A stretch of 64,000 nucleotides of DNA from DASWJZ01 sp964440525 (GTDB taxonomy: Bacteria; Pseudomonadota; Alphaproteobacteria; Rhizobiales; Afifellaceae), in NCBI GenBank assembly GCA_964440525.1, contig CAYTTC010000003.1:1-64000 (forward strand), written 5' to 3'. The notes below the pieces were generated by a model. The model was given only the letters and a program-made list of their open reading frames with translations. It did not search any database and had not been told where the DNA came from. This document shows positions 1-8,320 of this stretch, in pieces. The position numbers were made by a program, and so were the translations under genes. The stretch's first letter is position 1. Each line of letters starts with the position of its first letter.

Positions 1-239
1 ACTACCACCGCATCAACCCGCCGCAGGGCTACGCTTTTCAGCGCGTCTATACCGACGACCGCTCGCTCGACGAGACGCTGACGGTAGAAGACGGCGACGT
101 GACGCTGGTGCCGCGCGGCTACCATCCCTGCGCGGCGCTGCACGGCTACGACCTCTATTACCTCAACGTCATGGCTGGCCCGAAACGCATCTGGAAGTTC
201 CACAACGAACCTGCGCATGAGTGGCTGGTGAAGCGGTGA
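1..239 (+). CDS. iolB: 5-deoxy-glucuronate isomerase, 3' part
   Basis: The reading frame is open from the left edge (first full codon at base 3) to TGA at 237-239, giving the last 78 residues of an IolB protein. IolB isomerises 5-deoxy-D-glucuronate to 2-deoxy-5-keto-D-gluconate in cytosolic myo-inositol catabolism. The tail segments VPRGYHPC, YYLNVMAGP and HEWL are typical of the family's cupin fold. The 5' part lies outside the window. Its usual partners iolD and iolE are 51 kb away on the other strand, so the pathway is split here. The identification rests on motif memory and is strong. Confidence 0.9.
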   Translation, partial: YHRINPPQGYAFQRVYTDDRSLDETLTVEDGDVTLVPRGYHPCAALHGYDLYYLNVMAGPKRIWKFHNEPAHEWLVKR

Positions 240-255
240 ACTGGGCGAGAATATC

Positions 256-299
256 GTATATACAATCAAATTGACTTTGGCGGGCGCACGTCTTATAAG
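256..299 (+). promoter_or_regulatory. Promoter/operator region of brnTA
   Basis: A perfect 8-bp palindrome GTATATAC lies at 256-263 and a looser CAAT/ATTG inverted repeat at 263-273. A sigma70-like pair TTGACT (271-276) and TATAAG (294-299) has a 17-nt spacer. Known brnTA operons are autoregulated by BrnA, so these repeats are candidate operators. Oddly, the -10 box abuts the ATG of brnT at 300. This implies a leaderless start or use of another promoter, for example one with TACAAT at 261-266 as its -10. Confidence 0.4.
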
Positions 300-557
300 A
301 TGGACATTGTCTTCGACCCGGTGAAGGACCGCGCCAATCAGGCGAAGCACGGCATTTCTTTAGCCCGCGCCAAAGACATTGAAATCGAAGCGGTCATTGC
401 GGACGATCGGTTTGACTACGGTGAGCGACGATACAGGGCATTCGGTTTGATCGACAGCCTAGCGCACTGTCTTGTATTTGCCGTTCAGGACTCGACTGTC
501 CGCGCGATCAGCCTCCGTCGAGCGCACAAGAAGGAGATGCGGCGCCATGTCCGCTAA
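300..557 (+). CDS. brnT: BrnT-family type II toxin
   Basis: This 85-residue protein has the canonical BrnT layout: an N-terminal FDPVKDRANQAKHGISL segment, a central RYRAFGLID strand and a C-terminal ISLRRAHKKE helix. BrnT is a RelE-fold ribonuclease that inhibits translation and is neutralised by BrnA. The start at 300 gives exactly the family N-terminus, although no clear Shine-Dalgarno precedes it. Its 3' end overlaps the next gene (antitoxin) by 11 bp, the usual toxin-first brnTA order with translational coupling. Confidence 0.87.
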   Translation: MDIVFDPVKDRANQAKHGISLARAKDIEIEAVIADDRFDYGERRYRAFGLIDSLAHCLVFAVQDSTVRAISLRRAHKKEMRRHVR

Positions 558-828
558 GAGAAAGAAGGCGAAGGCCCCCGAATTCGACGAGGAGAATCCG
601 GAATGGACCGATGAAGATTTCGCTCGCGCCAAACCCGCGCATGAGGTCCTGTCCCGCGAAGTCCTGTCAGCGTTCAAGAAGACGCGCGGGCCCCAGAAAT
701 TGGCCACGAAAGTCCCTGTGTCGATCAGGTTGAGCCCTGACGTCGTGGAGCACTTCCGAGCGACTGGCTCGGGCTGGCAAAGCAGAATCGACGAAACGCT
801 GAAGAAGGCGATGGCGAGGAAGCTGTAA
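547..828 (+). CDS. brnA: BrnA-family antitoxin (DUF4415-like)
   Basis: A 93-residue protein starting with ATG at 547 inside the end of brnT. The N-terminus is charged and probably flexible (toxin-binding). The C-terminal half carries a ribbon-helix-helix segment, VSIRLSPDVVEHFRATG, followed by GWQSRIDETLKKA, the hallmark of the BrnA/DUF4415 family. It should bind BrnT and repress the operon by DNA binding. An upstream in-frame ATG at 472 lies deep inside brnT and is rejected. Partner order, overlap and sizes all match known brnTA modules. Confidence 0.85.
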   Translation: MSAKRKKAKAPEFDEENPEWTDEDFARAKPAHEVLSREVLSAFKKTRGPQKLATKVPVSIRLSPDVVEHFRATGSGWQSRIDETLKKAMARKL

Positions 829-850
829 GGTATGCCGCTCCGCGCGAGAC

Positions 851-1810
851 CTAGCGCGCCATGGCGAACGTCTCCGTCAGCAGCTGCACGAACCGGCGAG
901 GGTCCGCATCGAAAGCGACGTTGCATTGCGGTGTCCCACCGCCGCGGAAATGCGTGTCGATTACCGTTCGTCCGACGGTGAGCGCGCCGGCGGTCTCCAC
1001 CGCGACGTGAAGCCGGCGCGTCGTTATGACCGACGGATCGATGAGAGAGGCGACGGCGAGCGCATCGTGGACCGGGGCCGCGCCGGACGTGGACATTCGC
1101 TGCGACTCGTCATGCGCGGTGATCCGGGGCTCGGTGATATCGGCCGCGGCCTGGCCGGCTGGCGTGCCGAGCGCGCGTAGCCTGGCGCAGTCGTCGCGCG
1201 AGACGAGCGCGCGGTGCGTTGCGTCGAGCGGCACCAGCGTGAGCTTTCGGAACCCGGCCGAGAAGACGGCCGACGCTGCTTCCGGATCCGCCCAGATGTT
1301 GAACTCGGCGGAGGGCGTGACGTTGCCGATCTCGTGTCCGCCGCCCATGATAACCACCTCCGGCACGAGGTCGACGAGCTTCGGATAGCGCGCGAGCGCA
1401 GCCGCGATGTTGGTGAGTGGCGCGACCGGGACGAGCACGATCGCGTCGGTCGCGTTGCGAAAAGTCTCGATCAGGAATTCGACGGCGCCCGTCGCTGCCT
1501 TGGCGCTTTTCGGCTCGGCGAGCGGCAGTGTCTTGCCGTGGAACTTTCCAGCGCGATCCTCCGTCGAGCGCGGGATCGGAAAGTCGGCGCGGACCAGCGG
1601 CCGCGACAACCCCTCGTAGACTGCAATGTCGCTCCGCCCGATATGGTCGAGCACTCGCAGCGTATTGTCGGTGCAGTGATCGACCGTGACGTTGCCGTTG
1701 ACGGTCGTGCAGGCGACGAGATCGAGCGCCGGATGCAGCGCCGCGAGCATGATTGCCACTGCGTCGTCGGTGCCGGTATCGACATCGAGGATGAGCTTCC
1801 TGCGGATCAC
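851..1810 (-). CDS. Nucleoside hydrolase (inosine-uridine preferring family)
   Basis: This 319-residue protein begins MIRRKLILDVDTGTDDA; the aspartate cluster (D9, D11, D15, D16) is the calcium- and ribose-binding signature of the nucleoside hydrolases that split ribonucleosides into base and ribose. The VIMGGG and EFNIWADPEAA segments further along are also family-typical. The start is GTG at 1810 preceded by GGTGGCAAG. Length agrees with the family (about 310-330). It is divergent from the SDR gene at 1911 across 100 bp. Substrate (purine, pyrimidine or other riboside) cannot be told; the ribokinase at 5067 could use released ribose. Confidence 0.88.
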   Translation of the reverse strand: MIRRKLILDVDTGTDDAVAIMLAALHPALDLVACTTVNGNVTVDHCTDNTLRVLDHIGRSDIAVYEGLSRPLVRADFPIPRSTEDRAGKFHGKTLPLAEPKSAKAATGAVEFLIETFRNATDAIVLVPVAPLTNIAAALARYPKLVDLVPEVVIMGGGHEIGNVTPSAEFNIWADPEAASAVFSAGFRKLTLVPLDATHRALVSRDDCARLRALGTPAGQAAADITEPRITAHDESQRMSTSGAAPVHDALAVASLIDPSVITTRRLHVAVETAGALTVGRTVIDTHFRGGGTPQCNVAFDADPRRFVQLLTETFAMAR

Positions 1811-1910
1811 CTTGCCACCGGTATCGAAGTTTCTCTAGGGTCGCGCCGTCCGCGATGCGGGACGCGGCGTGCCGTAACACGGGAAGCGCGACGGGCGCGA
1901 GGGCGGGAGC

Positions 1911-2726
1911 ATGAAGAACCAGTTCAAGGGCAAGGTCGCCGTCGTCACCGGCGGCACGCAGGGACTAGGCGAAGCGATCGCGCGGCTGTTCGCCGAGCGT
2001 GGGGCGGCGGGCCTCGTCATCGTCGGTCGCAACAAGAAGCGCGGAAAGGCGGTGGCCGACGACATCACGAAGGGCGGATGCAAAACGGTCTTCGTCGCCG
2101 CCGACCTCGCCGACCTCAAGGCTGCACGAAAAGTCATCCCGGCCGCGGAGAAAGCATTCGGCCGCGTCGATGTCCTGGTGAACGCCGCCGCCCTCACCGA
2201 TCGCGGCACGCTCGTCGACACGAGTCCCGAGCTGTTCGACTCGATGTTCGACGTGAACGTGCGCGCGCCCTTCTTTCTCATGCAGGACGCTGCCAAATTA
2301 ATGATCCGCAAGCGGATCAAAGGCACCATGGTCAATATCCTGTCGATGGCGGCGCATGGCGGCCTACCGCACATCGTCGCCTATTCCGGCTCGAAAGGCG
2401 CGCTGGCGGTGCTGACGAAGAGCGCAGCTTTCTCGCTCTTGAGGAACCGCATCCGCATCAACGGACTGAATATCGGGTGGATGGACACACCCGGCGAGGA
2501 CCGCATCCAGCGCCTCTATCACGAAGGCGGCGACGATTGGCTAAAGAAGGCCGAGGCGGGCGCGCCGTTCGGCCGGCTGCTGAAACCGGCGGAGGTTGCC
2601 CGCGCCGTCGCTTACCTCGCCAGCGACGAATCTGGAATGATGACCGGGTCGATCATTGATTTCGACCAGCAGGTGCTAGGCGCCGCCGAAGGGGCGGCGT
2701 GGCCGGCAAAGGCCATGACGGTGTGA
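1911..2726 (+). CDS. SDR-family oxidoreductase
   Basis: A 271-residue classical short-chain dehydrogenase. The nucleotide-binding motif TGGTQGLG is at residues 13-20, the NAAA motif at 91-94, and the catalytic Ser145 / Tyr158-x3-Lys162 set is present. The region after the active site (DTPGEDRIQ) and the long C-terminal tail (QVLGAAEGAAWPAKA) resemble SDRs found in rhizobial sugar and polyol catabolic loci. NAD(P)-dependent oxidation of a polyol or aldose is the likely activity; the substrate is not deducible. It is divergent from the nucleoside hydrolase, and both follow iolB, so a link to carbohydrate metabolism is plausible. Confidence 0.85.
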   Translation: MKNQFKGKVAVVTGGTQGLGEAIARLFAERGAAGLVIVGRNKKRGKAVADDITKGGCKTVFVAADLADLKAARKVIPAAEKAFGRVDVLVNAAALTDRGTLVDTSPELFDSMFDVNVRAPFFLMQDAAKLMIRKRIKGTMVNILSMAAHGGLPHIVAYSGSKGALAVLTKSAAFSLLRNRIRINGLNIGWMDTPGEDRIQRLYHEGGDDWLKKAEAGAPFGRLLKPAEVARAVAYLASDESGMMTGSIIDFDQQVLGAAEGAAWPAKAMTV

Positions 2727-2765
2727 GTGGGCCGGCCTGACCGGCGGGCCGCTGCACGCTTCAAA

Positions 2766-3287
2766 TCAGCTCTGATTGAGCGCCAGCTGGGTCACGTTGG
2801 CGCGCGCGCCGCCCGGCTTCAATTCGTCGGTGACGGTGATCGAGAGCCGACCGTTGCCGCTATTGCGGATTGTCATCGTCGCTTTCGTGTCGCCGTTCAC
2901 CGGCTGCGGCCAAGTGATGGTGAGGACGATCGCGTCGCCGCGCCGCTTGCCGGAAAGCCCGGCCGCACCGATCGAGGAGCCGATATAGGTACCGCTGTAG
3001 CGCCCGGTCGCCGGGTTGAAGAGGAGGTCGGCGCGAATTTGCTTGGAGAAGATGAATGCCCCGCATTTGCCGCTCATGGTGACGCCTGTCTGCGTCGGCT
3101 GCCCAGTGAAATTGCACGTCACCTGGTTCGGGCTTTCCTCGGCGCTTCGCTGCACGGTTCCACCGCCCGAGAACGACCCCTCGAAGCGGCTTAGAAAGTC
3201 CCATTCGGCAGCTTTGGCCGGAACGGAAACGGAGGCCGCGACAATTGCCAGAGCCACGACGGCGGTGCGTGAAGAAGCGAACGGCAT
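2766..3287 (-). CDS. Small secreted protein of unknown function
   Basis: A 173-residue protein. ATG at 3287 is preceded by a good ribosome site (AAGGAG, seven bases upstream), and the upstream in-frame ATG at 3383 lacks one. Residues 1-26 form a signal peptide (positively charged start, alanine/valine-rich core, cleavage after PAKAA). The mature part is rich in short beta-like stretches (FEGSFSGGGTV, YSGTYIGSS) and has two cysteines that could pair. It resembles periplasmic lipocalin-like or OmpA-type small rhizobial proteins, but no family is recognised with certainty. It stands alone, with no operon partner. Confidence 0.7.
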   Translation of the reverse strand: MPFASSRTAVVALAIVAASVSVPAKAAEWDFLSRFEGSFSGGGTVQRSAEESPNQVTCNFTGQPTQTGVTMSGKCGAFIFSKQIRADLLFNPATGRYSGTYIGSSIGAAGLSGKRRGDAIVLTITWPQPVNGDTKATMTIRNSGNGRLSITVTDELKPGGARANVTQLALNQS

Positions 3288-3596
3288 TGTAGTCTCCTTA
3301 AGCCTTGCGCGATGTGAACGACCGGTGAACCCGGAACGTTCCGGCCCCTTTTCGAATTCGCCGAATCGTGAGCAGCAACCCACCCCCTACACATGGATCG
3401 TAAACGGAAGGTGGTGACGCGATCGGGTCTCCAATGCGGCAGGATAGCGGCATGGCGCCGGATCGGGCGGACACCGTTCGACGTGGTTTTCATAGCGTTT
3501 ATGCAAGCGCCCAATGCGTGGGCCGCGAGAGAGGCGGAGCCCCGCGCGGCGAAAGACGAATAAGCGACGGTCGAAGGACGATGTACCGGCAGCCGG
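3288..3596. other. Intergenic gap without a convincing gene
   Basis: About 310 bp between the small secreted protein and ugpB, both read leftward. The open frames here have no ribosome sites or recognisable products. The segment near 3288-3310 must hold the leader of the secreted-protein gene. No terminator hairpin with a T-run was found behind ugpB. Confidence 0.5.
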
Positions 3597-4904
3597 CTAT
3601 TCTGCCAGGGCCTGCTTCACCGCCGCGTTGCCGCGCCGGACCGCGTTATCGAGCGCCTGTTGGGCCGATTCCTGGCCGGCGAGCATCGCCTCGAATTCCT
3701 CGTTCTGGATTTCGCGGAGCTCGGGCAGATTGACGGCGCGGATGCCTCGCGAATTCTCTGTCGGCAGCTTGCCGATCATCTGCAAGATCGGCTGCTCGCG
3801 ACCCGGATTTGCGTCGTAGAAGCCGGCGCTCTTCGTCGCGCCGTAGGCAGCCGTGGTCACAGGCAGGTAGCCGGAGACCTGGTGCAGCCGCGACTGGATA
3901 TCCGTTTGCGAGAGAAACTCGAAGAAGCCGGCGACGCCCTTGTAGTCGGCCTCCGGATGCCCGGCAAAGACCCACAGGCTGGCGCCGCCCGGAATGGTGT
4001 TCTGCGGCGCGCCCGCCGCCTCCGGCTCGTAGGGCAGCGGCCCGGTCCCGTAGTCGATGCCAGACTTGACGACATCGCCAAGGCCCCCCGACGAGTCTGT
4101 GTACATGCCGCACTCGCCGGACAGGAAGAGCTGTTTGGCTTCCGAGGTACGGCCGCCGTAGCGAAAGACGTCCTCCGCCGCGAGGTCCGCAAGCTCCTGA
4201 AAGTGCTTCACATAGAGCGGCGCGTTGATCTTGAGCTCGATCTCGGAGCCGGCCATGCCGTTTTCGTTCGTAGCATAGGGGAGGTTGTTCCACGCCGCGA
4301 AGTTCTCCAGGTGGATCCAGGTGAGCCAGGCGGAGGTGAAGCCGCAGGTGGCGGCGCCGGTATTGACAATCCGCCGCGCCGCGTACCAGACCTCCAGCCA
4401 GGTTTCCGGCGGGTTGTCGACATCGAGTCCGGCGCGCCGGTAGATGTCCTTGTTGTAGAAGAGAATGGGCGAGGACGAGTTGAACGGGAACGAGAGCATG
4501 ATCCCGTCAGGTCGCGAATAATAGGCGACGATCCCAGGCAGATATTGGCTCTTGTCGAATGTTCCGCCGGCCTTTTCCAGCACCTCCGCGACCGGAATGA
4601 AGGCGCGTTCGGTGTTCATCATGACACCGGTTCCGACGTCGAAGACCTGGATGATGTGCGGCGGCTCTCCCGCCTCGAAGGCGGCGATCCCGGCCTGCAA
4701 CGTTTCGGGATAGGTTCCTTTGAAAACCGGGACGACCCGGTATTGGGTTTGTGTCTGGTTGAACTCCCTTGCCAGCGACTGGATAACCTCGGCGTTCGCG
4801 CCGCTGACGCCGAACCAGAATTGCAGCTCGGTAACCGCGTGGGCGCGCTCCGCTCCTCCGACGAGGAGCATGAGACCGAAAAGGGCGGATATGCAGGTTT
4901 TCAT
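3597..4904 (-). CDS. ugpB: UgpB-type periplasmic glycerol-3-phosphate binding protein
   Basis: This 435-residue solute-binding protein aligns by eye with E. coli UgpB over its whole length: TELQFWFGVSG, VFKGTYPETLQAGIAAF, QVFDVGTGVMM, FPFNSSSPILFYNKD, NTIPGGASLWV and QQALDNAVRRGN are near-identical landmarks. UgpB delivers sn-glycerol-3-phosphate or glycerophosphodiesters to the UgpAEC transporter. ATG at 4904 is chosen because it begins a clean signal peptide (residues 1-23, ending in ERAHA). No ugpA, ugpE or ugpC gene lies nearby, so this copy is an orphan and must use a transporter encoded elsewhere. Its own ligand may have diverged. Confidence 0.88.
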   Translation of the reverse strand: MKTCISALFGLMLLVGGAERAHAVTELQFWFGVSGANAEVIQSLAREFNQTQTQYRVVPVFKGTYPETLQAGIAAFEAGEPPHIIQVFDVGTGVMMNTERAFIPVAEVLEKAGGTFDKSQYLPGIVAYYSRPDGIMLSFPFNSSSPILFYNKDIYRRAGLDVDNPPETWLEVWYAARRIVNTGAATCGFTSAWLTWIHLENFAAWNNLPYATNENGMAGSEIELKINAPLYVKHFQELADLAAEDVFRYGGRTSEAKQLFLSGECGMYTDSSGGLGDVVKSGIDYGTGPLPYEPEAAGAPQNTIPGGASLWVFAGHPEADYKGVAGFFEFLSQTDIQSRLHQVSGYLPVTTAAYGATKSAGFYDANPGREQPILQMIGKLPTENSRGIRAVNLPELREIQNEEFEAMLAGQESAQQALDNAVRRGNAAVKQALAE

Positions 4905-5066
4905 TAGTCGGCTCGCCAATTGGTCGAGCATACGCCGCCCGGTGAGCCGCGTCCCCTGACAATTCTGCCGCCAATCTGTGTCAAAGCGGCGACGCCCGCC
5001 ATAGGCTGCCGCGGCAGGCGGAGAACGGCAGGCCCGTGCTGCCCATTAGGACAGGGAATATCACGG

Positions 5067-5978
5067 GTGATCACGGTTTTCGGCTCCATCAATCTCGACC
5101 TGATCGGGAGCGTTGAGAGGCTTCCGCGTCCGGGCGAAACCGTTCCGGGGAGCGGATTTGCCACGGCGCCCGGCGGCAAGGGCGCGAACCAGGCGCTCGC
5201 GGCGGCGCGTGCCGGCGCCGCTGTCTGCATGGTCGGGGCGGTCGGGAAAGACGAGTTCGCCGCGCCGGCGCTGGCGCTGCTCCGCGCTGGCGGCGTGGAT
5301 CTCTCCCGCGTGCGTGCGGTCGAGGGCCCGACTGGCGTGGCGTTGATCCTGGTCGACGCGGCGGGTGAGAACGTGATCGCCGTCATTCCCGGCGCCAACG
5401 GAACCGTCAACGAAGCCGACGCTTCCGCGCTCGAAGTCAGCGCCGGCGATGCGCTCGTCCTGCAGCTCGAGGTGCCGGTGGCATCGATCAATGTTGCGGC
5501 GCAGCGCGCCAAGCGAGCCGGAGCGCATGTGCTCCTGAATTTCGCGCCCTTCAGGGCGGATGCGCTCGCGCTGATACGCCAAGCGACGCATCTCATCGTG
5601 AACGAGAGCGAGTGTTGGCTGATCGCCGAGGCGCTTGGCGTTCCCGCCGGGCAGCCGGCCACTCAGGCAGCCGAGCTGTCGGAGAAATATGCGGTGACGG
5701 TCATCGTCACGCTCGGCAAGGACGGAGCGCTCGCCGTTGCGGACCGGAAGACCGAAACCATTTCCGCGCTTCAGGTGGCCGTGCTCGACACGGTCGGCGC
5801 CGGCGACACCTTTTGCGGTTATCTGGCGGCCGGCCTCTCGGAAGGCATGGCGCTCACGAATGCGCTCGCTTTCGCGTCGACCGCCGCAAGCCTTGCCTGC
5901 ACGAAGTCAGGTGCTCAGCCCGCAATTCCGACACGCCGCGAGGTCGAGGCGGTTCTTCAGGCCGACAGGCAAAACTGA
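5067..5978 (+). CDS. rbsK: Ribokinase (PfkB family)
   Basis: A 303-residue PfkB sugar kinase. The ribose-binding GGKGAN is at residues 37-42 and the C-terminal ATP/catalytic motif DTVGAGDTF at 241-249, with catalytic base Asp247. NESE (179-182) is the usual magnesium/phosphate motif. The start is GTG at 5067, giving the family N-terminus VITVFGSINLD, with a purine-rich AGGACAGGGA upstream; the longer frame from 4920 adds residues foreign to the family. It phosphorylates ribose to ribose-5-phosphate in the cytosol. Nearby nucleoside hydrolase could supply ribose. Confidence 0.88.
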   Translation: MITVFGSINLDLIGSVERLPRPGETVPGSGFATAPGGKGANQALAAARAGAAVCMVGAVGKDEFAAPALALLRAGGVDLSRVRAVEGPTGVALILVDAAGENVIAVIPGANGTVNEADASALEVSAGDALVLQLEVPVASINVAAQRAKRAGAHVLLNFAPFRADALALIRQATHLIVNESECWLIAEALGVPAGQPATQAAELSEKYAVTVIVTLGKDGALAVADRKTETISALQVAVLDTVGAGDTFCGYLAAGLSEGMALTNALAFASTAASLACTKSGAQPAIPTRREVEAVLQADRQN

Positions 5979-6027
5979 CCGTGGCCGCTGGAACGCACCC
6001 CCAGCGTCGTGGCGGGAGCGATCGTGC

Positions 6028-6804
6028 TCAGTTGGTGACTTGGACCCAGCCATTCACCCGGCCCAAGCTGACGTCTGAACTGCCGTTGTTTTTCATGCAC
6101 AGGCCGACTGAATAGGTGCCGGGGAGGCCGAGCTCCACCGTCGCGCTGGTTGCGAATGAAGTCTGGACGGTCGTGACGTCCAAAATCAAATAGCCATTGC
6201 TGACGAACAGTGTCGGAGCGGCCATCGACGTTGATACTCGATAGCAGAGGTGGAGTTGGACCTGAGTTGTGGCGGCACTGTTGCCCGCTACACTCGCCGA
6301 TGCGGTCAGCCGCTGCCCCGCGAACACGACGACGTTCACGGTCGGAGTGATAAAGGTATAGTCGGTTTGGGCGGTGGGAACGGTACCTCCAGGTCCATTA
6401 AGACTCACTGTGGTTACGACCCCGGTCGCTCCTTGCACTCCCTGCTGTCCGTCTGGGCCCCGCGGGCCCTCTGGGCCCAGGTCGCCTTGTAGCCCTTGTA
6501 TGCCTTGACCCTGTGCACCCGGTGGACCATCAGCTCCGACCGGCCCACCCGGTCCAGCCGAGCCGGTATCGCCCTTGGCGACGAATTTCTCCCAGTCCAG
6601 CGCGCTCGTCGCCGGCGGCTTGTTCGTGTTGTTCCGCTTCGCCCGCCAGCTCGAGCCCCCCGCAGTGGCGAGGTCGTTGGTAAGATAGGGCGTAGCCGCG
6701 CTCCACGCGCCGCGCGGGACAATGCCGCGCGGCCCGCAGTCGGCGACGACCGCATTGGTTGGAGCGCCGAGCGTCGACGGCGGCGTGAACTTCTGCATCG
6801 CCAC
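6028..6804 (-). CDS. Collagen-like repeat protein with carbohydrate-binding-like N-terminus
   Basis: A 258-residue protein in three parts. Residues 1-75 contain a WSAATPYLTNDLATAGGSSW segment resembling the chitin-binding CBM5/12 fold often seen on phage tail and surface proteins. Residues 76-130 are about 17 Gly-X-Y triplets (GPVGADGPPGAQGQGIQG style), a collagen-like stalk expected to trimerise. The C-terminal 120 residues form a beta-rich head of unknown family. No signal peptide is seen. The start is GTG at 6804 with AAGG eight bases upstream, or ATG at 6798. It may be a phage tail-fibre remnant or a surface adhesin; it opens the accessory island. Confidence 0.7.
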   Translation of the reverse strand: MAMQKFTPPSTLGAPTNAVVADCGPRGIVPRGAWSAATPYLTNDLATAGGSSWRAKRNNTNKPPATSALDWEKFVAKGDTGSAGPGGPVGADGPPGAQGQGIQGLQGDLGPEGPRGPDGQQGVQGATGVVTTVSLNGPGGTVPTAQTDYTFITPTVNVVVFAGQRLTASASVAGNSAATTQVQLHLCYRVSTSMAAPTLFVSNGYLILDVTTVQTSFATSATVELGLPGTYSVGLCMKNNGSSDVSLGRVNGWVQVTN

Positions 6805-6866
6805 GATGCGGCCTTATGTATCAAGAGCACCAAGCGAAGTGAAGCCCGATCTGCCACAATCCCCCG

Positions 6867-7295
6867 ATGGCAGAGCTGCTTTCCGTCTCAATCCTCGAAA
6901 CGAAGCGAAACGAGATAGCGGCCTACATCGCCACTCTGGAACGCCAGCTAGGACAGGCCCGCGTAGACCTTGCTCACGTCAACGCGACGATCCGGCTATT
7001 CGCGGTGGACAGCACGACGAAGCCCAAGGTCTACATGCGGCTCGGTCGGCTGTTCGTGATGGGCGAGCTTCTCAAACTCACGGACGCCTGTCTGGCGACC
7101 GCCGCCGAAGGCGTTGCCGACACGCGCCAGATCGCCGCTTACGCCATGCAGGCGAAGGGCTGGGATAGCGCCGACAAGGCTTTGCTCCGCGCCGTCACGC
7201 ACTTGCTGACGCATTCGCTGGCACAGGCCGCGAAGCGGGGACGCATGGGGAAGGCTGGGAAGCGGAACGGCGTGAACTTGTGGCGGCTGAATTAG
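6867..7295 (+). CDS. Hypothetical protein with N-terminal coiled coil
   Basis: A 142-residue protein of a kind I recall as scattered through rhizobial genomes but without a named function. Residues 10-45 (TKRNEIAAYIATLERQLGQ region) form a probable coiled coil. The C-terminal part (DTRQIAAYAMQAKG, then ALLRAVTHLLTHSL, ending RNGVNLWRLN) looks like a small winged-helix domain. Its end overlaps the convergent gene at 7292 by four bases. There is no clear ribosome site before ATG at 6867. Its repeated occurrence in rhizobial accessory DNA (from memory) suggests it travels with mobile regions. Confidence 0.55.
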   Translation: MAELLSVSILETKRNEIAAYIATLERQLGQARVDLAHVNATIRLFAVDSTTKPKVYMRLGRLFVMGELLKLTDACLATAAEGVADTRQIAAYAMQAKGWDSADKALLRAVTHLLTHSLAQAAKRGRMGKAGKRNGVNLWRLN

Positions 7296-7702
7296 GCGGC
7301 TGCGGCGAATTCAGCCCCATGCAATTTCACATTGTCGTTTGCGGCAAGCTTACGGGCAGCCTTGTAAGCTTGCGCTCGTTCGTCGTTTTCGAAAAGTGAC
7401 TCGCCAACCGATGTGCAAATAGCTTCGATGATAGTGACTAGCCCCAGGAACTGGTTGTCATTGAGGGCAAACGCGGGCTTCAAATGGGTTTGAAAAAAGT
7501 GCTTGAACCCCTTTAGCTTGAAGCCAATGAGGGTGAGTTTCGTTTGGTCAAAAATAAGAGTCAGGAACTCATCAATGCGCTCATAAACACAAAACGCATC
7601 TTCTTTGACGTACTCCACACAATCGGAGTCCGCAAAATAAATGGCAGTAGGAACATATCTGCCGCCAAGCCATTTTTTGGCGTCCCGCGCCGTGAGCGCC
7701 AT
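7292..7702 (-). CDS. Hypothetical protein, second gene of an unrecognised pair
   Basis: A 136-residue protein with no recognised family. ATG at 7702 is one base after the stop of the upstream gene and follows GGAGAT at ideal spacing; an in-frame ATG at 7738 would overlap that gene by 35 bp and is the alternative. The protein is soluble-looking, rich in Phe/Lys (KLTLIGFKLKGFKHFFQ), and ends in an alanine run. Base composition is noticeably AT-richer than the catabolic genes, which suggests transfer. The close spacing implies co-translation and a shared job with the gene at 7704-8252. Confidence 0.6.
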   Translation of the reverse strand: MALTARDAKKWLGGRYVPTAIYFADSDCVEYVKEDAFCVYERIDEFLTLIFDQTKLTLIGFKLKGFKHFFQTHLKPAFALNDNQFLGLVTIIEAICTSVGESLFENDERAQAYKAARKLAANDNVKLHGAEFAAAA

Positions 7703-7703
7703 C

Positions 7704-8252
7704 CTATCTCCGCCAGAGGAGTTGCTCGTATCGGTCATCAAACCCTTTGGGTAGGGTCGGATCATTGTCCCGCGAAGAGACGAACTCCAAACGAGTGATG
7801 CTTCCGTTTATATCCTCAAGACTCGGCTGTAAAGGCCAGTCTGGGCGCACTTGCACCGTCAAAACGGTGTTCTTTGGCACGCGAACCGCTCTTGCCAAAC
7901 ACACCATATCCGGGAAGTACTCGATAGAGATTACCGGATTAAGAACGTAAACCAGAACTGAGGCTCCGTCTGGCTCGGCGTCATGTGGCCGCTTTAGCCC
8001 TCTAAAACACGCGATGGCATCCCGTAATGTGGTTAGCGTCGGAGATGGCTCCGCACTCGCAAGGCGTCCGATGTTATTGATTGGCGGAAGCCGGCCAAGA
8101 ACGTGAGCCCAAAGCTGGAAAATTGCCGTCCTTTTTCGGTTCTCGAAATTCCGCCTCACAAACCCAGGTGAAACCTTGTACTGGAAAGTCTCCTGAGGGT
8201 CGTTTGGCGTCGGTGCGGGAACCGGGTCGTCCAAAAGGAGCCAATGAGTCAT
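7704..8252 (-). CDS. Hypothetical protein, first gene of an unrecognised pair
   Basis: A 182-residue protein of unknown family. It begins MTHWLLLDDPVPAP; AAAGGA lies about ten bases upstream of the ATG. No signal peptide or membrane segment is visible. The C-terminal half has alternating hydrophobic strands (VLVYVLNPVISIEYF, NTVLTVQVRPDWPL) that suggest a beta-rich domain. It is AT-richer than neighbouring regions. It is followed after one base by the gene at 7292-7702, so the two form an operon. Position between a collagen-like gene and a transposase marks the pair as accessory cargo; no function is proposed. Confidence 0.6.
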   Translation of the reverse strand: MTHWLLLDDPVPAPTPNDPQETFQYKVSPGFVRRNFENRKRTAIFQLWAHVLGRLPPINNIGRLASAEPSPTLTTLRDAIACFRGLKRPHDAEPDGASVLVYVLNPVISIEYFPDMVCLARAVRVPKNTVLTVQVRPDWPLQPSLEDINGSITRLEFVSSRDNDPTLPKGFDDRYEQLLWRR

Positions 8253-8285
8253 ATAACGAGTCCTTTATATGGACCCGGAAATTGG

Positions 8286-8314
8286 TTGACTGTATGCCAG
8301 TTTTAAGCTAGATT
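8286..8314 (+). promoter_or_regulatory. Strong sigma70-like promoter of a putative small RNA
   Basis: TTGACT at 8286-8291 and TAGATT at 8309-8314 are separated by exactly 17 nt. No protein gene lies downstream on this strand; the next element is a hairpin terminator at 8380-8405. Confidence 0.5.
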
Positions 8315-8320
8315 CCGCAC

